Part shown: positions 26,370 through 35,093 of the stretch, piece after piece
Layout: each line of letters starts with the position of its first letter
How positions within the stretch are numbered: the stretch's first letter is position 1
From: Nocardia carnea
GTDB taxonomy: Bacteria; Actinomycetota; Actinomycetes; Mycobacteriales; Mycobacteriaceae
Direction of reading: 5' to 3'
Length of the DNA stretch: 64,000 bases
Assembly: GCF_029868855.1 (NCBI RefSeq)
Contig: NZ_JARWOV010000063.1
Location: forward strand, 1-64,000
Notes under the pieces: generated by a model
Database searches by the model: none
What the model saw: only the letters and a program-made list of their open reading frames with translations
Told to the model about the DNA's origin: nothing
Made by a program: the position numbers and the translations under genes

Positions 26370-27125
26370 TCACCGTTCGGCAGTGATGAACCGTTCGGCG
26401 AACTGTGACAGTTCGTCGCGCTGTTCGGCCGGGTCGGCGGAGCCGGCGCTCATCACCACCCGGTCCACACCCTGCGCGGTGAAGGCCGCGAGTCGCTCGT
26501 CGGTCATATCGAATCCGCTCCAGCGGGTGTACTCGAGGTGGTCCGGATCCCGGCCGGTATCGGTGGCGGTTTTCCGCGCCAGCTCCCATTGGGCCATGCG
26601 CTCGTCCGGGAGCAGGGCACCGCCGGCGAAGTATCCGTCGCCGCGCTGTCCGGCGCGGCGGGCGGCCGGCTTGCTGGAGCCGCCGATATGAATCGGAAGG
26701 GTGGTGTCGCTGTACGGCTTCGGGAACTGGACGAGGTTGTCGAAGGCGAAGAACTCACCGTGGAAGGACACACCGTTCTCGTCGCCGGACCACAGCAGCC
26801 GCAGAATATCGATGGCCTCGTCGGCCCGGCGGCCCCGGGTCCGGAAGTCGACCCCGGTGGCCGCGGCCTCGGCCGGGACAGCGCCCAGTCCCACGGTCAG
26901 CAGACGCATCCGCCCCTTGGACAGGACGTCGATGGTCGCCAGCTGTTTGGCCAGTACGACAGGGTTCCGGTAGGGCACTAGCAGGACGCCGGTCCCCAGC
27001 AGTAGACGATCGGTCGCCGCCGCTACGTAAGCGAGCGTTTCGAGCGGGTCGAGGAACGGCAGCGTGGGCGGCACCTCGAAGCCGTGCAGCTGTGCACCGG
27101 GATGCAGCACCAGGTGCTCGGGCAT
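26370..27125 (-). CDS. LLM-class (F420/flavin) oxidoreductase, N-terminally short
   Basis: A 251-residue luciferase-like monooxygenase-family protein: LGTGVLLVPYRNPVVLAKQL, LDVLSKGRMRLLTVGLGA-type segments and IHIGGSSKPAARRAG are characteristic. The first beta strand and helix of the barrel (about 35 residues usually before the PEHL segment) are missing. The ATG directly before PEHLVLHPGA has a good GGAAGG site, and the upstream in-frame sequence does not look like an LLM N-terminus. It may be a truncated, inactive relic or a shortened but expressed protein. Confidence 0.75.
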   Translation of the reverse strand: MPEHLVLHPGAQLHGFEVPPTLPFLDPLETLAYVAAATDRLLLGTGVLLVPYRNPVVLAKQLATIDVLSKGRMRLLTVGLGAVPAEAAATGVDFRTRGRRADEAIDILRLLWSGDENGVSFHGEFFAFDNLVQFPKPYSDTTLPIHIGGSSKPAARRAGQRGDGYFAGGALLPDERMAQWELARKTATDTGRDPDHLEYTRWSGFDMTDERLAAFTAQGVDRVVMSAGSADPAEQRDELSQFAERFITAER

Positions 27126-27282
27126 TCTGTGCCTTCCGATCGGGCCGGTCGGTCCGCGGGTATCCGGCATCCGACCGACTCCGGGATCAACCGGGTCGGC
27201 GGGCAGAAATTCCCGGAGCACGTATCGGCACGATCCCGGCGTCCGGCAGGCCGGCCCCTCGCCGACCTGCCGATGTGCCCGC

Positions 27283-29018
27283 CTAGTCCAGAATTCGCCG
27301 GGCAACGTTGGTGGTGACCAGGTCGAGCAGTTCGTCGCCCCGTCCGGCGAGGATGGTGCGAATGGCGTAGAGGGTGAAGCCCTTGGCCTGCTCCGCCGAG
27401 ACGGCCGGCGGAATCGTCAACTCCTGCCGTGCCACGACGACGTCGACGAGGGCGGGGCCGTCGTGGGCCAAGGCGTCCGCGATCGTCGGCTCCACATCGC
27501 CGGGCTGCTCCACGCGGCGGCCCCAGATCCCCATTGCCCGGGCGACGGCACCGAAGTCGGGATTGTGCAGGCCGGTACCGAAGTTCACCACTCCGGCCGC
27601 CTTCATCTCGAGCTCCACGAAGTTCAGTGAGGAGTTGTTGAACACGATCACCTTGACCGGCAGGTTGTTCTGCACCAGGGTGAGCAGCTCGCCGAACAGC
27701 ATGGTCAAACCGCCGTCTCCGGCGAGGGCGACCACTTGGCGTCCGGGGTAGGCCGTCTGCGCGCCGATCGCATGCGGCAGGGCACAGGCCATCGTGCCGT
27801 GGGTGAACGAACCGGTCAGCCGCCGCCGGCCGTTCATGGTCAGATAGCGCGCCGCCCAGATCGTCGGCGACCCCACGTCGAAGGTGAACACCGCGTCGTC
27901 GGCGGCCGACCGGTTCACCGCCCCGGCAACGTATTCCGGCCGGATGGGGGTGCGGTCCCGATCGTTGACCGCGAGTTCGTCGAGTGATCTGCGGGTGCGC
28001 CGGTAGTGGCGCAGCGACCGGTCCAGGTGCGTTCGGTCGGCTTTCTGCGCGAGGAGTGGCAGCAGCGCTTCGGCCGTATCCCGCACGCTGCCCACCATGC
28101 CCACATCGATCGGAGTGCGCCGCCCGAGATGGCTGCCGCGGATATCGACCTGGATGACCGCGGCGTCCTCCGGATAGAACTGTGTATACGGGAAATCGGT
28201 ACCCAGCATCAGCAGTACATCGGCTTCTTCGATCGCCTTGTATCCCGAGGCGTATCCGAGCAATCCGGTCATGCCGACGTCGTACGGGTTGTCGTATTCC
28301 AGGTATTCCTTACCGCGGAACGCGTGCACGATCGGGGACTGCAGAGTAGCGGCCAACCGCATGACCTCGGCGTGGGCGCCGCTCGTGCCGGCCCCACCGA
28401 GGATCGTCACCCGCGAGCCGGCGTTCAGGACGTCGGCCGCCCGGCGCAGTGTGGTGTCGTCCGGCCGTCGCACCGACCGGGACGGCAGGATCGCGCTGGC
28501 GCCCCACCGCTGGTCGGGCAGCCGGCTCTGGAACACCTCACCCGGGATAACCACGACGGCGACGCCCTGTTCTTCCACGGCCGCCCGCATCGCCATCTCC
28601 ACGATCCGCGCGGCCGAGTGCGGATTGCTGACGAGCTCGCAGTACACGCTGCACTCGCGGAACAACTCCTCGGGATGGGTCTCCTGGAAGTATCCGGACC
28701 CGATCTCGGCGATCGGGATATGCGCGGCGACGGCCAGTACCGGAACCCGGGTCCGCTGCGCGTCGTAGAGGCCGTTGACGAGGTGGAGATTGCCGGGCCC
28801 GCAGCTACCGGCGCATACGGCGAGCCGGCCGGTCAGCGCGGCATCGGCTGTCGCGGCGAACGCGGCGGCTTCCTCGTGCCGCACATGCTCCCAGGTGATG
28901 CCCTTCGATCGCCGGATGGCATCGGTGAACCCGTTCAGGCTGTCACCGGCAGCCCGTACACGCGGCTGACCCCGCTGACCTGCAACGCAGAGATCATATG
29001 TTGAGCAACAGTCGCCAT
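27283..29018 (-). pseudogene. Thiamine-diphosphate enzyme (pyruvate oxidase/acetolactate-synthase type) with N-terminal frameshift
   Basis: From ATG at 29018 the first 26 codons read as a normal POX-family N-terminus (VAQHMISALQVSGVSRVYG) and then meet a stop. One base appears lost near 28946-28949. In the shifted frame the expected GDSLNGFTDAIRRSKGITW and RHEEAAAFAATA continue, and from there an uninterrupted frame of over 530 residues runs to the end. The TPP/Mg motif GDGG followed by NN (VALAGDGGLTMLFGELLTL, FNNSSLNF) and the activating Glu in HEEAAAF are intact. A translation start at 28884 would omit about 44 residues. Either a recent pseudogene or a single-base sequencing error. Confidence 0.8.
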
Positions 29019-29449
29019 GGCGCGACCCTACGCGCGCCGAGCACGATCGACGGTGAGGTGAGTGGGGTGCCGCGTTGCCGGTGCCGGGGTACCGCAGGCC
29101 GGCCCCGCAGCTCGCCCGGCTCCGCCCGCCTGTCCACCACGGGTCCGATCCCCTCCGGGAGAAATCGCGCCGACGGTGGATCGATCAGGGCGGTGTCTGT
29201 CGTCGTCGCGCGAGAAACCGGCCAGCAATCCTTGTTATCCTTGTTAGGATTGATGTAATGTGGGTCACGCTGGAAGCCGGGCCTGTCGTAGGCGGAAAGG
29301 CTTGCCGGCCAGGTGTTTTCCGCTGTCGTTCCCCGAGAGGATCGGTCTGTCTTTCGGTTCGTGATTCGGCCGGTCCGGCGGCGATCGGGAGGTAGGTTCA
29401 CGCACTGGGCAACGTCCGGTAATCGGAAACGCGGCAATGTCGATGATGG
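29019..29449. other. Intergenic region upstream of importer 2
   Basis: About 430 bp without a convincing gene. It contains the motif-2 promoter element at 29227-29261. A transcript from it would carry a leader of roughly 180 bases before the binding-protein gene. Nothing else was recognised. Confidence 0.5.
29227..29261 (+). promoter_or_regulatory. Motif-2 promoter/operator of importer 2
   Basis: Contains TATCCTTGTTAGGATT (29236-29251), an inverted repeat, preceded by a direct duplication of ATCCTTGTT and followed by GATGTAATGT. TTGTTA (29232) and TAATGT (29256) are an 18-bp-spaced candidate -35/-10 pair. The core from ATCCTTGTT to TAATGT is shared, with one mismatch, with the site at 43606. 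Confidence 0.6.
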
Positions 29450-30697
29450 ATGGCAGACGTGAAGAAGATCTTTCCGATGGGCGCGCTGGGAATTGCCGCG
29501 GTACTCGTTCTTTCGGCATGCGGTGGCTCCGGTGGCGGGACCGGGCTCAGTGGGACGAAGGCCACCGGTGACCCGATCGTTGTCGGTGCGCAGGCGCCGC
29601 TGAAGGGTGCCACGGCGTATCCGCAGACCGGATTCGGCATCGAGGCGGCCGAGTACTACATCAACGAGGTACTGGGCGGCGTGCACGGCCGTCCCCTCGA
29701 GGTGGATGTGTGCAGCGGCGACGGTAGCCCGGAGACTTCGATCAACTGCGCGAACGGGTTCGTCTCGAAGCAGGTTCCGCTGGTCATCGACGCGGTGGAC
29801 CAGAGTATGGGGGCGGCGGTACCGATCCTCGGGTCCGCGGATATCCCGATCGTCGGCACCCTGGCCGGGTCCTTCCTGGCCGACCAGGCCGGTTACGGCA
29901 AGGCCTTCTATTTCACCGGCCCGGTATCGTTCGCCTCGTTGAGCAGTATGACGCTGTTCGATTCGAAGGGTAAGAAATCGGCGTCGCTGGCGGTCAACGA
30001 ATCACCGACCAGTCATGCGTATGTGGACGACCTGATCAGGCCCATCGCCGACAACCTGGGGATCGACGTCAAGGTGCAGTACCCGCCCGCCGCGGGCGCG
30101 AACCTCAATGTCATCGCCGCCACCCAGATCTCGGACAAGCCCGACGTCGCCGGAGTGATCGCGCTGCCCGAGGATGCCTGCACCGATCTGTTCACCGCCC
30201 TGCGGCGGCAGGGATTCGAAGGCATGATCCTGGCGGGGTCGTGCTCCCAGTTCATCGAGCGCATGGGTGCGCAGGGCGCGGGTATCGTGACCCAGCCGCG
30301 TCTGTGGGTGCCGCTCGCGAAGGACTCCGCGCCGCCGAGGGTCCAGGAACAGTTGGACGTTTTCGAGAAATCCATGCAGGCCGTCGGGCACGGTGACGAA
30401 CTCTCGTCCCGCTCGCTGTACACCTTCGCCGCGCTGGTGAACATCGCGGATATCCTGAACGCGGCTCCGGCCGGCGAGATCACGGCACAATCGGTCACGG
30501 CGGCGTTGACGAAGGTCACCGATTTCGAATCGTTCGCGGGGCCGACCGTCACCTGCGACGGTGAACAGTGGCCCGATGTCGCGACCACCTGCAACGCCCA
30601 GGCGATCTTCTTCGAGGTCCAGGACGACGGCAGCCTCGCCCCGGTGCACGAGGGCGGCTATGTCGATCTGGACCTGTCCGCCTTACCGCAACCCTGA
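29450..30697 (+). CDS. ABC transporter substrate-binding lipoprotein (importer 2)
   Basis: A 415-residue Liv-type binding protein. The lipoprotein signal ends in lipobox LSAC (Cys24), followed by a Gly/Ser linker and IVVGAQAPLKGATAYPQTGF, EAAEYYINEVLGGVHGR and a long ligand-binding core with several Cys residues. ATG at 29450 is used; GTG three codons later is an alternative. Distinct from the importer-1 binding protein in sequence, so a different ligand is likely. First gene of a four-gene transporter operon. Confidence 0.87.
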   Translation: MADVKKIFPMGALGIAAVLVLSACGGSGGGTGLSGTKATGDPIVVGAQAPLKGATAYPQTGFGIEAAEYYINEVLGGVHGRPLEVDVCSGDGSPETSINCANGFVSKQVPLVIDAVDQSMGAAVPILGSADIPIVGTLAGSFLADQAGYGKAFYFTGPVSFASLSSMTLFDSKGKKSASLAVNESPTSHAYVDDLIRPIADNLGIDVKVQYPPAAGANLNVIAATQISDKPDVAGVIALPEDACTDLFTALRRQGFEGMILAGSCSQFIERMGAQGAGIVTQPRLWVPLAKDSAPPRVQEQLDVFEKSMQAVGHGDELSSRSLYTFAALVNIADILNAAPAGEITAQSVTAALTKVTDFESFAGPTVTCDGEQWPDVATTCNAQAIFFEVQDDGSLAPVHEGGYVDLDLSALPQP

Positions 30698-30723
30698 TCA
30701 CCGGCGGTAACGGAGCATCGGCG

Positions 30724-32718
30724 ATGGATACCTATCTGCAGTTCGTAGTGCTCGGTCTCGGTCTCGGTGCCGTCTACATCGGCCTGGCGAACGGCCTGCT
30801 GCTGGTCTACCGGGCGACCGGCATCATCAACTTCGCGCAGGGCGCCACCGCGATGTGGGGTGCGTATGTGTTCGCTCAACTCTGCGCGGACGGCACATTG
30901 GTGCTGCCGATCGGCAGCGTGCGATTCCCGGAACCACCGGCGACGTGGGTGGCCGTATCGCTCGGACTGGTCTCGGCCGTCGCGGTCGGGTTGATCACGC
31001 ACTATCTGGTCTTCCGCCCGGTACGGCACGCCCCGGCGCTGGCGCAGGTGGTCGTCTCCGTCGCGTTGATGCTCACCATGCAGGCGCTGGTGGTGATCCG
31101 GTTCGGGCCGAACAATATTCCCGTCGACGAACTGGTCCCCTCGGGTTCGGTGCAGCTCTTCGGAACCCGGCTCTCCTCCGCCGAGCTGATCATGGCGGCG
31201 CTGATGGTGCTGACGTCGGTGCTGATCTGGGCATATTTCCGGTTCACCCGGCTGGGTGCCGCGACCCGCGCGGCCGCCGCGAACGAACGCGGTGCGACCC
31301 TGCTCGGCTTCGCACCGGACAGGCTGGCCGCGCTCGCGACGGTCGGGGCCGCGGTGGTCGGCACGCTGGGGGTGATGCTCGGCTCGAGTCTGACCGGCCT
31401 CAACCCGCTGAACTACACCCTCCTCGTCGTGCCGGCGCTGGCGGTGCTGCTCGTCGCCCGGATGGAATCGGTCGGGGTGATCGCGGTCGCCGCACTGGTT
31501 CTCGGCGCTTTCCAGTCGTTGGTGAATCTGTTCACCGGCAAGGAATGGTGGCCGGTGTGGGCGGCCTCGGGGTTGGACCAAGTGGTGCCGTTCGTGGTGG
31601 TCATCGTGATCCTGCTCGTTTTCGGACGTCGGTTGCCGTCCCGTGGCGCACTGCAGACGATCAAGTTGCCGGACGTCGCAATTTCCGCGTTCCGGCCGAT
31701 TCCGGCCCTCGTCCTGCTCGTGGTGACGGGGGGCCTGCTGGCGGTGGCCTCGAGCACCTACCGCTTCGGTCTCACCTACTCCATGATCCTGATGCTGCTC
31801 GCCCTGTCGTACGTGGTGATCACCGGCTATCTCGGCCAGATCTCACTGGCACAGACCGCATTCGCCGGCGCGGCGGGCTTCACCCTGTCGAAACTCACCA
31901 CCGACTGGAATATGCCCATGGTGCTCGCGGTGCTGTTCAGCGCCCTGGTCGCGGCGCTGCTCGGGATGCTGGTCGCGTTGCCCGCGTTCCGGATCCGCGG
32001 CGCGCAACTCGCCATCGTGACCATCGCCGCGGCGCTGGCCATCGAGCGATTCGTGTTCAACAACTACAGTTTGACGCCGGCCTCGGGCAATCCGATCGCG
32101 AACCCGGCCCTGTTCGGGCTGAATCTCGGTGTCCGCGAGGGGAGCGAGATCGCCCGGCTGCCCTTCTCCCTGATGGTGCTCGCGATCGCGGCCCTGGTCG
32201 TCTGGGCGTTCCTCCGGATCGCTTCCGGCGATACCGGCCGTACATTCCTCGCGGTGCGGGCGAACGAGCGTGCCGCCGCGTCGGTGGGTATCGATGTGCG
32301 GCGGACGAAACTGCTCGGGTTCGGACTGTCGGCATTCATCGCCGGCCTCGCCGGATGCCTGATCGGCTACAGCGCCGGCCAACTGTCCGCCGAATCGTTC
32401 ACGGTGTTCGTCGGTCTCCAGGTGCTCGCGGTCGCCTACCTCGGTGGCATCACATCGTTCAGCGGAGCCGCCATCGCCGGTGTGCTCGGACCACTCGGAA
32501 TTCTCTACGTGCTCGTGCACGAGGTGCTCGAGCTCGGTGACTACTACGCGCTGATCTCCGGTATCGCGCTGATCGTGACCGCCGTGCTCAACCCGGTCGG
32601 AATGGCCGGCGAAGCCGGTCGGATCGCCGATCGGTTGCGGGCTCGCCGCAGACCTGTCCAGGGGACGGCCGGCCAGCAGACCGCGGAGAAGGCCGGAGAG
32701 GCGGTGGCTCGAGCATGA
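30724..32718 (+). CDS. Fused branched-chain-type ABC permease (LivH-LivM fusion)
   Basis: A 664-residue membrane protein with the same two-in-one design as the importer-1 permease. The LivH-like half carries LVYRATGIINFAQGATAMWG; the LivM-like half carries ITGYLGQISLAQTAFAGAAG and the coupling loop VRANERAAASVGIDVRRTK. It lacks the extra C-terminal helices of the first permease and ends in an Ala/Lys/Glu tail. ATG at 30724 starts 26 bp after the binding-protein stop. Confidence 0.9.
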   Translation: MDTYLQFVVLGLGLGAVYIGLANGLLLVYRATGIINFAQGATAMWGAYVFAQLCADGTLVLPIGSVRFPEPPATWVAVSLGLVSAVAVGLITHYLVFRPVRHAPALAQVVVSVALMLTMQALVVIRFGPNNIPVDELVPSGSVQLFGTRLSSAELIMAALMVLTSVLIWAYFRFTRLGAATRAAAANERGATLLGFAPDRLAALATVGAAVVGTLGVMLGSSLTGLNPLNYTLLVVPALAVLLVARMESVGVIAVAALVLGAFQSLVNLFTGKEWWPVWAASGLDQVVPFVVVIVILLVFGRRLPSRGALQTIKLPDVAISAFRPIPALVLLVVTGGLLAVASSTYRFGLTYSMILMLLALSYVVITGYLGQISLAQTAFAGAAGFTLSKLTTDWNMPMVLAVLFSALVAALLGMLVALPAFRIRGAQLAIVTIAAALAIERFVFNNYSLTPASGNPIANPALFGLNLGVREGSEIARLPFSLMVLAIAALVVWAFLRIASGDTGRTFLAVRANERAAASVGIDVRRTKLLGFGLSAFIAGLAGCLIGYSAGQLSAESFTVFVGLQVLAVAYLGGITSFSGAAIAGVLGPLGILYVLVHEVLELGDYYALISGIALIVTAVLNPVGMAGEAGRIADRLRARRRPVQGTAGQQTAEKAGEAVARA

Positions 32719-33488
32719 CGGATCGGAGCGGGGCGGGACTGTCGACGGAGAACTTGACCGTTCGGTACGGGGGAGTGGTGGCGAACCACAATGTCTCCCT
32801 GACAGTGCAACCCCGGGAGATCGTCGGGCTCATCGGGCCCAACGGTGCCGGCAAGACCTCGTTCGTCGATGCGATCACGGGATTCACCGCGTCCGCCGGC
32901 AGCGTGACTCTCGACGGAGCCGATATCACCCACCTCGCCCCGCATCGGAGACGTCGTGTGGGACTGGCCCGGACCTGGCAATCGGGGGAGCTGTTCGGCA
33001 ACCTCAGCGTCGCCGAAAATGTCACGGCCGCATTGCGCCCCGGCGGCTTCTCGACCGTGCTCACAGACCTGTTCGGGCGGCGCCGCCACCGGGCCGACCC
33101 CGCCGTCACCGAGGCGCTCCACGCGGTCGGGCTGGCGGATGCGGGCGCCACCCCGGCCCGCGACCTGACGCTGGGCCGGCAGAAGCTGGCCGGGGTCGCT
33201 CGGGCCCTCGTGGGCAACTGCCGCATCCTGCTGCTGGACGAACCCGCCGCCGGACTCGACAGCCAGGAGAGTCGCGATTTCGCGGAACGGATCCGCGGCG
33301 TCGCCGAGAGTGGCCCGGGAGTGCTGCTGATCGACCACGACATATCGCTGGTGCTCGGAGTATGCGACCGGCTCTACGTGATGGAATTCGGCCGCATCAT
33401 CTTCTCGGGAACACCGGCCGAGGCGCGAGTGGATCCGGCCGTGATCGCCGCCTATCTGGGCGCGCCGAAGGAGCAGGCGGATGTCTGA
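32715..33488 (+). CDS. ABC transporter ATP-binding protein, LivG-like
   Basis: A 257-residue ATPase with Walker A GPNGAGKTS, LivG-type signature area LTLGRQKLAGVARAL, Walker B ILLLDEPAAGLD and the switch His in LIDHDISLVL. One of two motor subunits of importer 2. ATGA overlap with the permease gene and an 8-bp overlap with the next ATPase gene. Confidence 0.9.
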   Translation: MTDRSGAGLSTENLTVRYGGVVANHNVSLTVQPREIVGLIGPNGAGKTSFVDAITGFTASAGSVTLDGADITHLAPHRRRRVGLARTWQSGELFGNLSVAENVTAALRPGGFSTVLTDLFGRRRHRADPAVTEALHAVGLADAGATPARDLTLGRQKLAGVARALVGNCRILLLDEPAAGLDSQESRDFAERIRGVAESGPGVLLIDHDISLVLGVCDRLYVMEFGRIIFSGTPAEARVDPAVIAAYLGAPKEQADV

Positions 33489-34203
33489 GACTGTGCTGGT
33501 CGCCGATGGACTCGTCGCCGGCTACAACGGAATCCCCGCGGTCGACGGAGTCGATCTCAGGGTATCCGCCGGTGAGGTGCTGACCCTGCTCGGCCCGAAC
33601 GGCGCCGGGAAGACCACGACACTGCTCGCGCTCGCCGGACTGCTACCCCTGATGGGCGGCCGGGCATCGGTCCTCGATGCTCCGGTCGACCATCGGCGGC
33701 CGTATCGGACGGCCCGGCGAGGAATGCGCCTCGTCCCCGACGACCGCGGACTCTTCCCGCCGTTGACCGTCCAGGAGCATCTGCGCCTCGCCACCCCGAA
33801 ACTCGACCCGGACCGGGAGAAGACGGTACTCGCCCGCTTCCCCGCTCTGCAGGATCTGCGGGGGCGGAAGGCCGGGCTGCTGTCCGGCGGCGAACAACAG
33901 ATGCTGGCCATCGCCGCGGCGCTGGTCGCGCGTCCGAAGGCTCTTCTGGTCGACGAGATGAGTCTCGGGTTGGCGCCGATGGTCGTCCAGAACATCCTGC
34001 CCGCGCTCCGCGAGATGGCCCGCGCGGAAGGTATCGCGGTCCTGCTGGTGGAACAGCATGTGGATCTTGCGCTCGCCGTATCCGACCGCGCGGTCGTGCT
34101 CAACCACGGCCGGGTGGTGCTGTCCGGTCCCGCCGGACAGCTGCTCACCGACCGGGAGAAGCTGACCGCGGCCTACTTCGACGGCGCCGGCACCGCGAGC
34201 TGA
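33481..34203 (+). CDS. ABC transporter ATP-binding protein, LivF-like
   Basis: A 240-residue ATPase with Walker A GPNGAGKTT, VPDDRGLFPPLTV, signature LSGGEQQMLAIAAAL, Walker B ALLVDEMSLGLAP and VEQHVDLAL. Second motor subunit of importer 2. Its 3-prime end overlaps the 3-prime end of the convergent ribH gene by 31 bp, so the two transcripts read into each other. Confidence 0.9.
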   Translation: MSETVLVADGLVAGYNGIPAVDGVDLRVSAGEVLTLLGPNGAGKTTTLLALAGLLPLMGGRASVLDAPVDHRRPYRTARRGMRLVPDDRGLFPPLTVQEHLRLATPKLDPDREKTVLARFPALQDLRGRKAGLLSGGEQQMLAIAAALVARPKALLVDEMSLGLAPMVVQNILPALREMARAEGIAVLLVEQHVDLALAVSDRAVVLNHGRVVLSGPAGQLLTDREKLTAAYFDGAGTAS

Positions 34204-34625
34204 ACCGTGGCCGCGATGGCGTCGGCCAGTTCTGTGCCCTTGGTTTCGAAATGCCGCGTGAAGTACGTCAGATGCTCACTGTGCTCGTGGAAGTGGTGCG
34301 GAGTGAGCACCGCCGAGAACACTGGGACATCGGCCTCGAGCTGGATCCGCATGAGCGCGTCCACCACGGTCGAGGCCACGAAATCGTGCCGGTAGATACC
34401 GCCGTCGACCACCAGCGCGCAACCGGCGAGCGCGGCGTACCGGCCGGTGGCGGCCAGTCGTTTGATGCGCAGCGGAATCTCGAACGCCCCGGGAACCTCG
34501 ATCACGTCGACGTCGGTGAACCCGTGCTCCGCGAGCCGGTCCCGGCAGGACTCCACCGCCCGGTCGACGATATCGGCGTGCCAGCGGGCGGCGACGAGAG
34601 CGATGCGGTTCGAGGTGGGCGACAT
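34173..34625 (-). CDS. ribH: 6,7-dimethyl-8-ribityllumazine synthase, type II
   Basis: A 150-residue lumazine synthase: RIALVAARWHADIVDRAV at the N-terminus, EVPGAFEIPL, and GGIYRHDFVASTVVDALMR followed by PVFSAVLTPHHFHEH. The GGIYRH and LTPHHFHEH segments match type II (RibH2) enzymes known from Brucella and Mesorhizobium, not the icosahedral type I. It makes the direct precursor of riboflavin. No other rib biosynthesis gene is nearby, so it is probably a second, regulated copy. Good AGAGGAG site; an FMN riboswitch lies upstream. Confidence 0.93.
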   Translation of the reverse strand: MSPTSNRIALVAARWHADIVDRAVESCRDRLAEHGFTDVDVIEVPGAFEIPLRIKRLAATGRYAALAGCALVVDGGIYRHDFVASTVVDALMRIQLEADVPVFSAVLTPHHFHEHSEHLTYFTRHFETKGTELADAIAATVQLAVPAPSK

Positions 34626-34702
34626 ATTTACTCCTCTTCGCTATGTCACCCAGGGCATGGCAACGCGAACAGGAGCGGCCCGCGCGGGGGCACTCCGCTG
34701 CC

Positions 34703-34856
34703 GCGTTCTCTTTCATCCGGACTGTGACCGTCGGCTCCGGGATCGCACCGGAATCTGCTCGACCCACCCCGGAGGGTGGCGCTCGCGGGCTCGTGCCTCC
34801 GGATCGGCCCGGATGCCATTACCGCCGGTGGGGAATTCCACCCCGCCCTGAGAACG
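34703..34856 (-). promoter_or_regulatory. FMN riboswitch (RFN element) of ribH
   Basis: Read on the minus strand the region begins TTCTCAGGGCGGGGTGGAA and continues CCCACCGGCGGTAAT, AGCCCGCGAGCG, GGTCGAGCAGATTCCGGTG, GAGCCGACGGTCACAGTC and ends GGATGAAAGAGAA. These are the conserved blocks of the FMN aptamer in the right order, with closing P1 strands TTCTC/GAGAA. It ends about 75 bp before the ribH start, so it should repress ribH when FMN is plentiful. No obvious intrinsic terminator follows, which suggests control of ribosome access. Confidence 0.95.
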
Positions 34857-35093
34857 TGTACAGGGCGGACTCTAACAACGCCGCGCCGTCACGACGACAG
34901 CGCCCCGCCGATTCCTGTCGGCCCCGGTTCCCCGGCTTGCACGGGAGAACGACAGGGACAAGATTCAAGTCGGCACCAAGATGTAAGGCGCCCAGCGGAT
35001 GAACCCTCGACCCCGGGGTATCGGCTCGGCGCACAGCGCAGGTCGGACACTGCCGGCGGAGCCGGGATGATTCGGCCGCCGGAAGGATGGCAG

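Noticed and set aside
29450..34203. Idea that importer 2 is a plain branched-chain amino-acid system
   Set aside because: Not excluded, but the shared motif-2 element with ligase and ACAD operons makes a catabolic acid a better guess; kept as an open alternative.
34776..35093. N-terminal extension of the BASS transporter
   Set aside because: It would translate antisense to the FMN riboswitch region and is polar and Arg/Pro-rich; good ribosome sites exist at the later ATGs.
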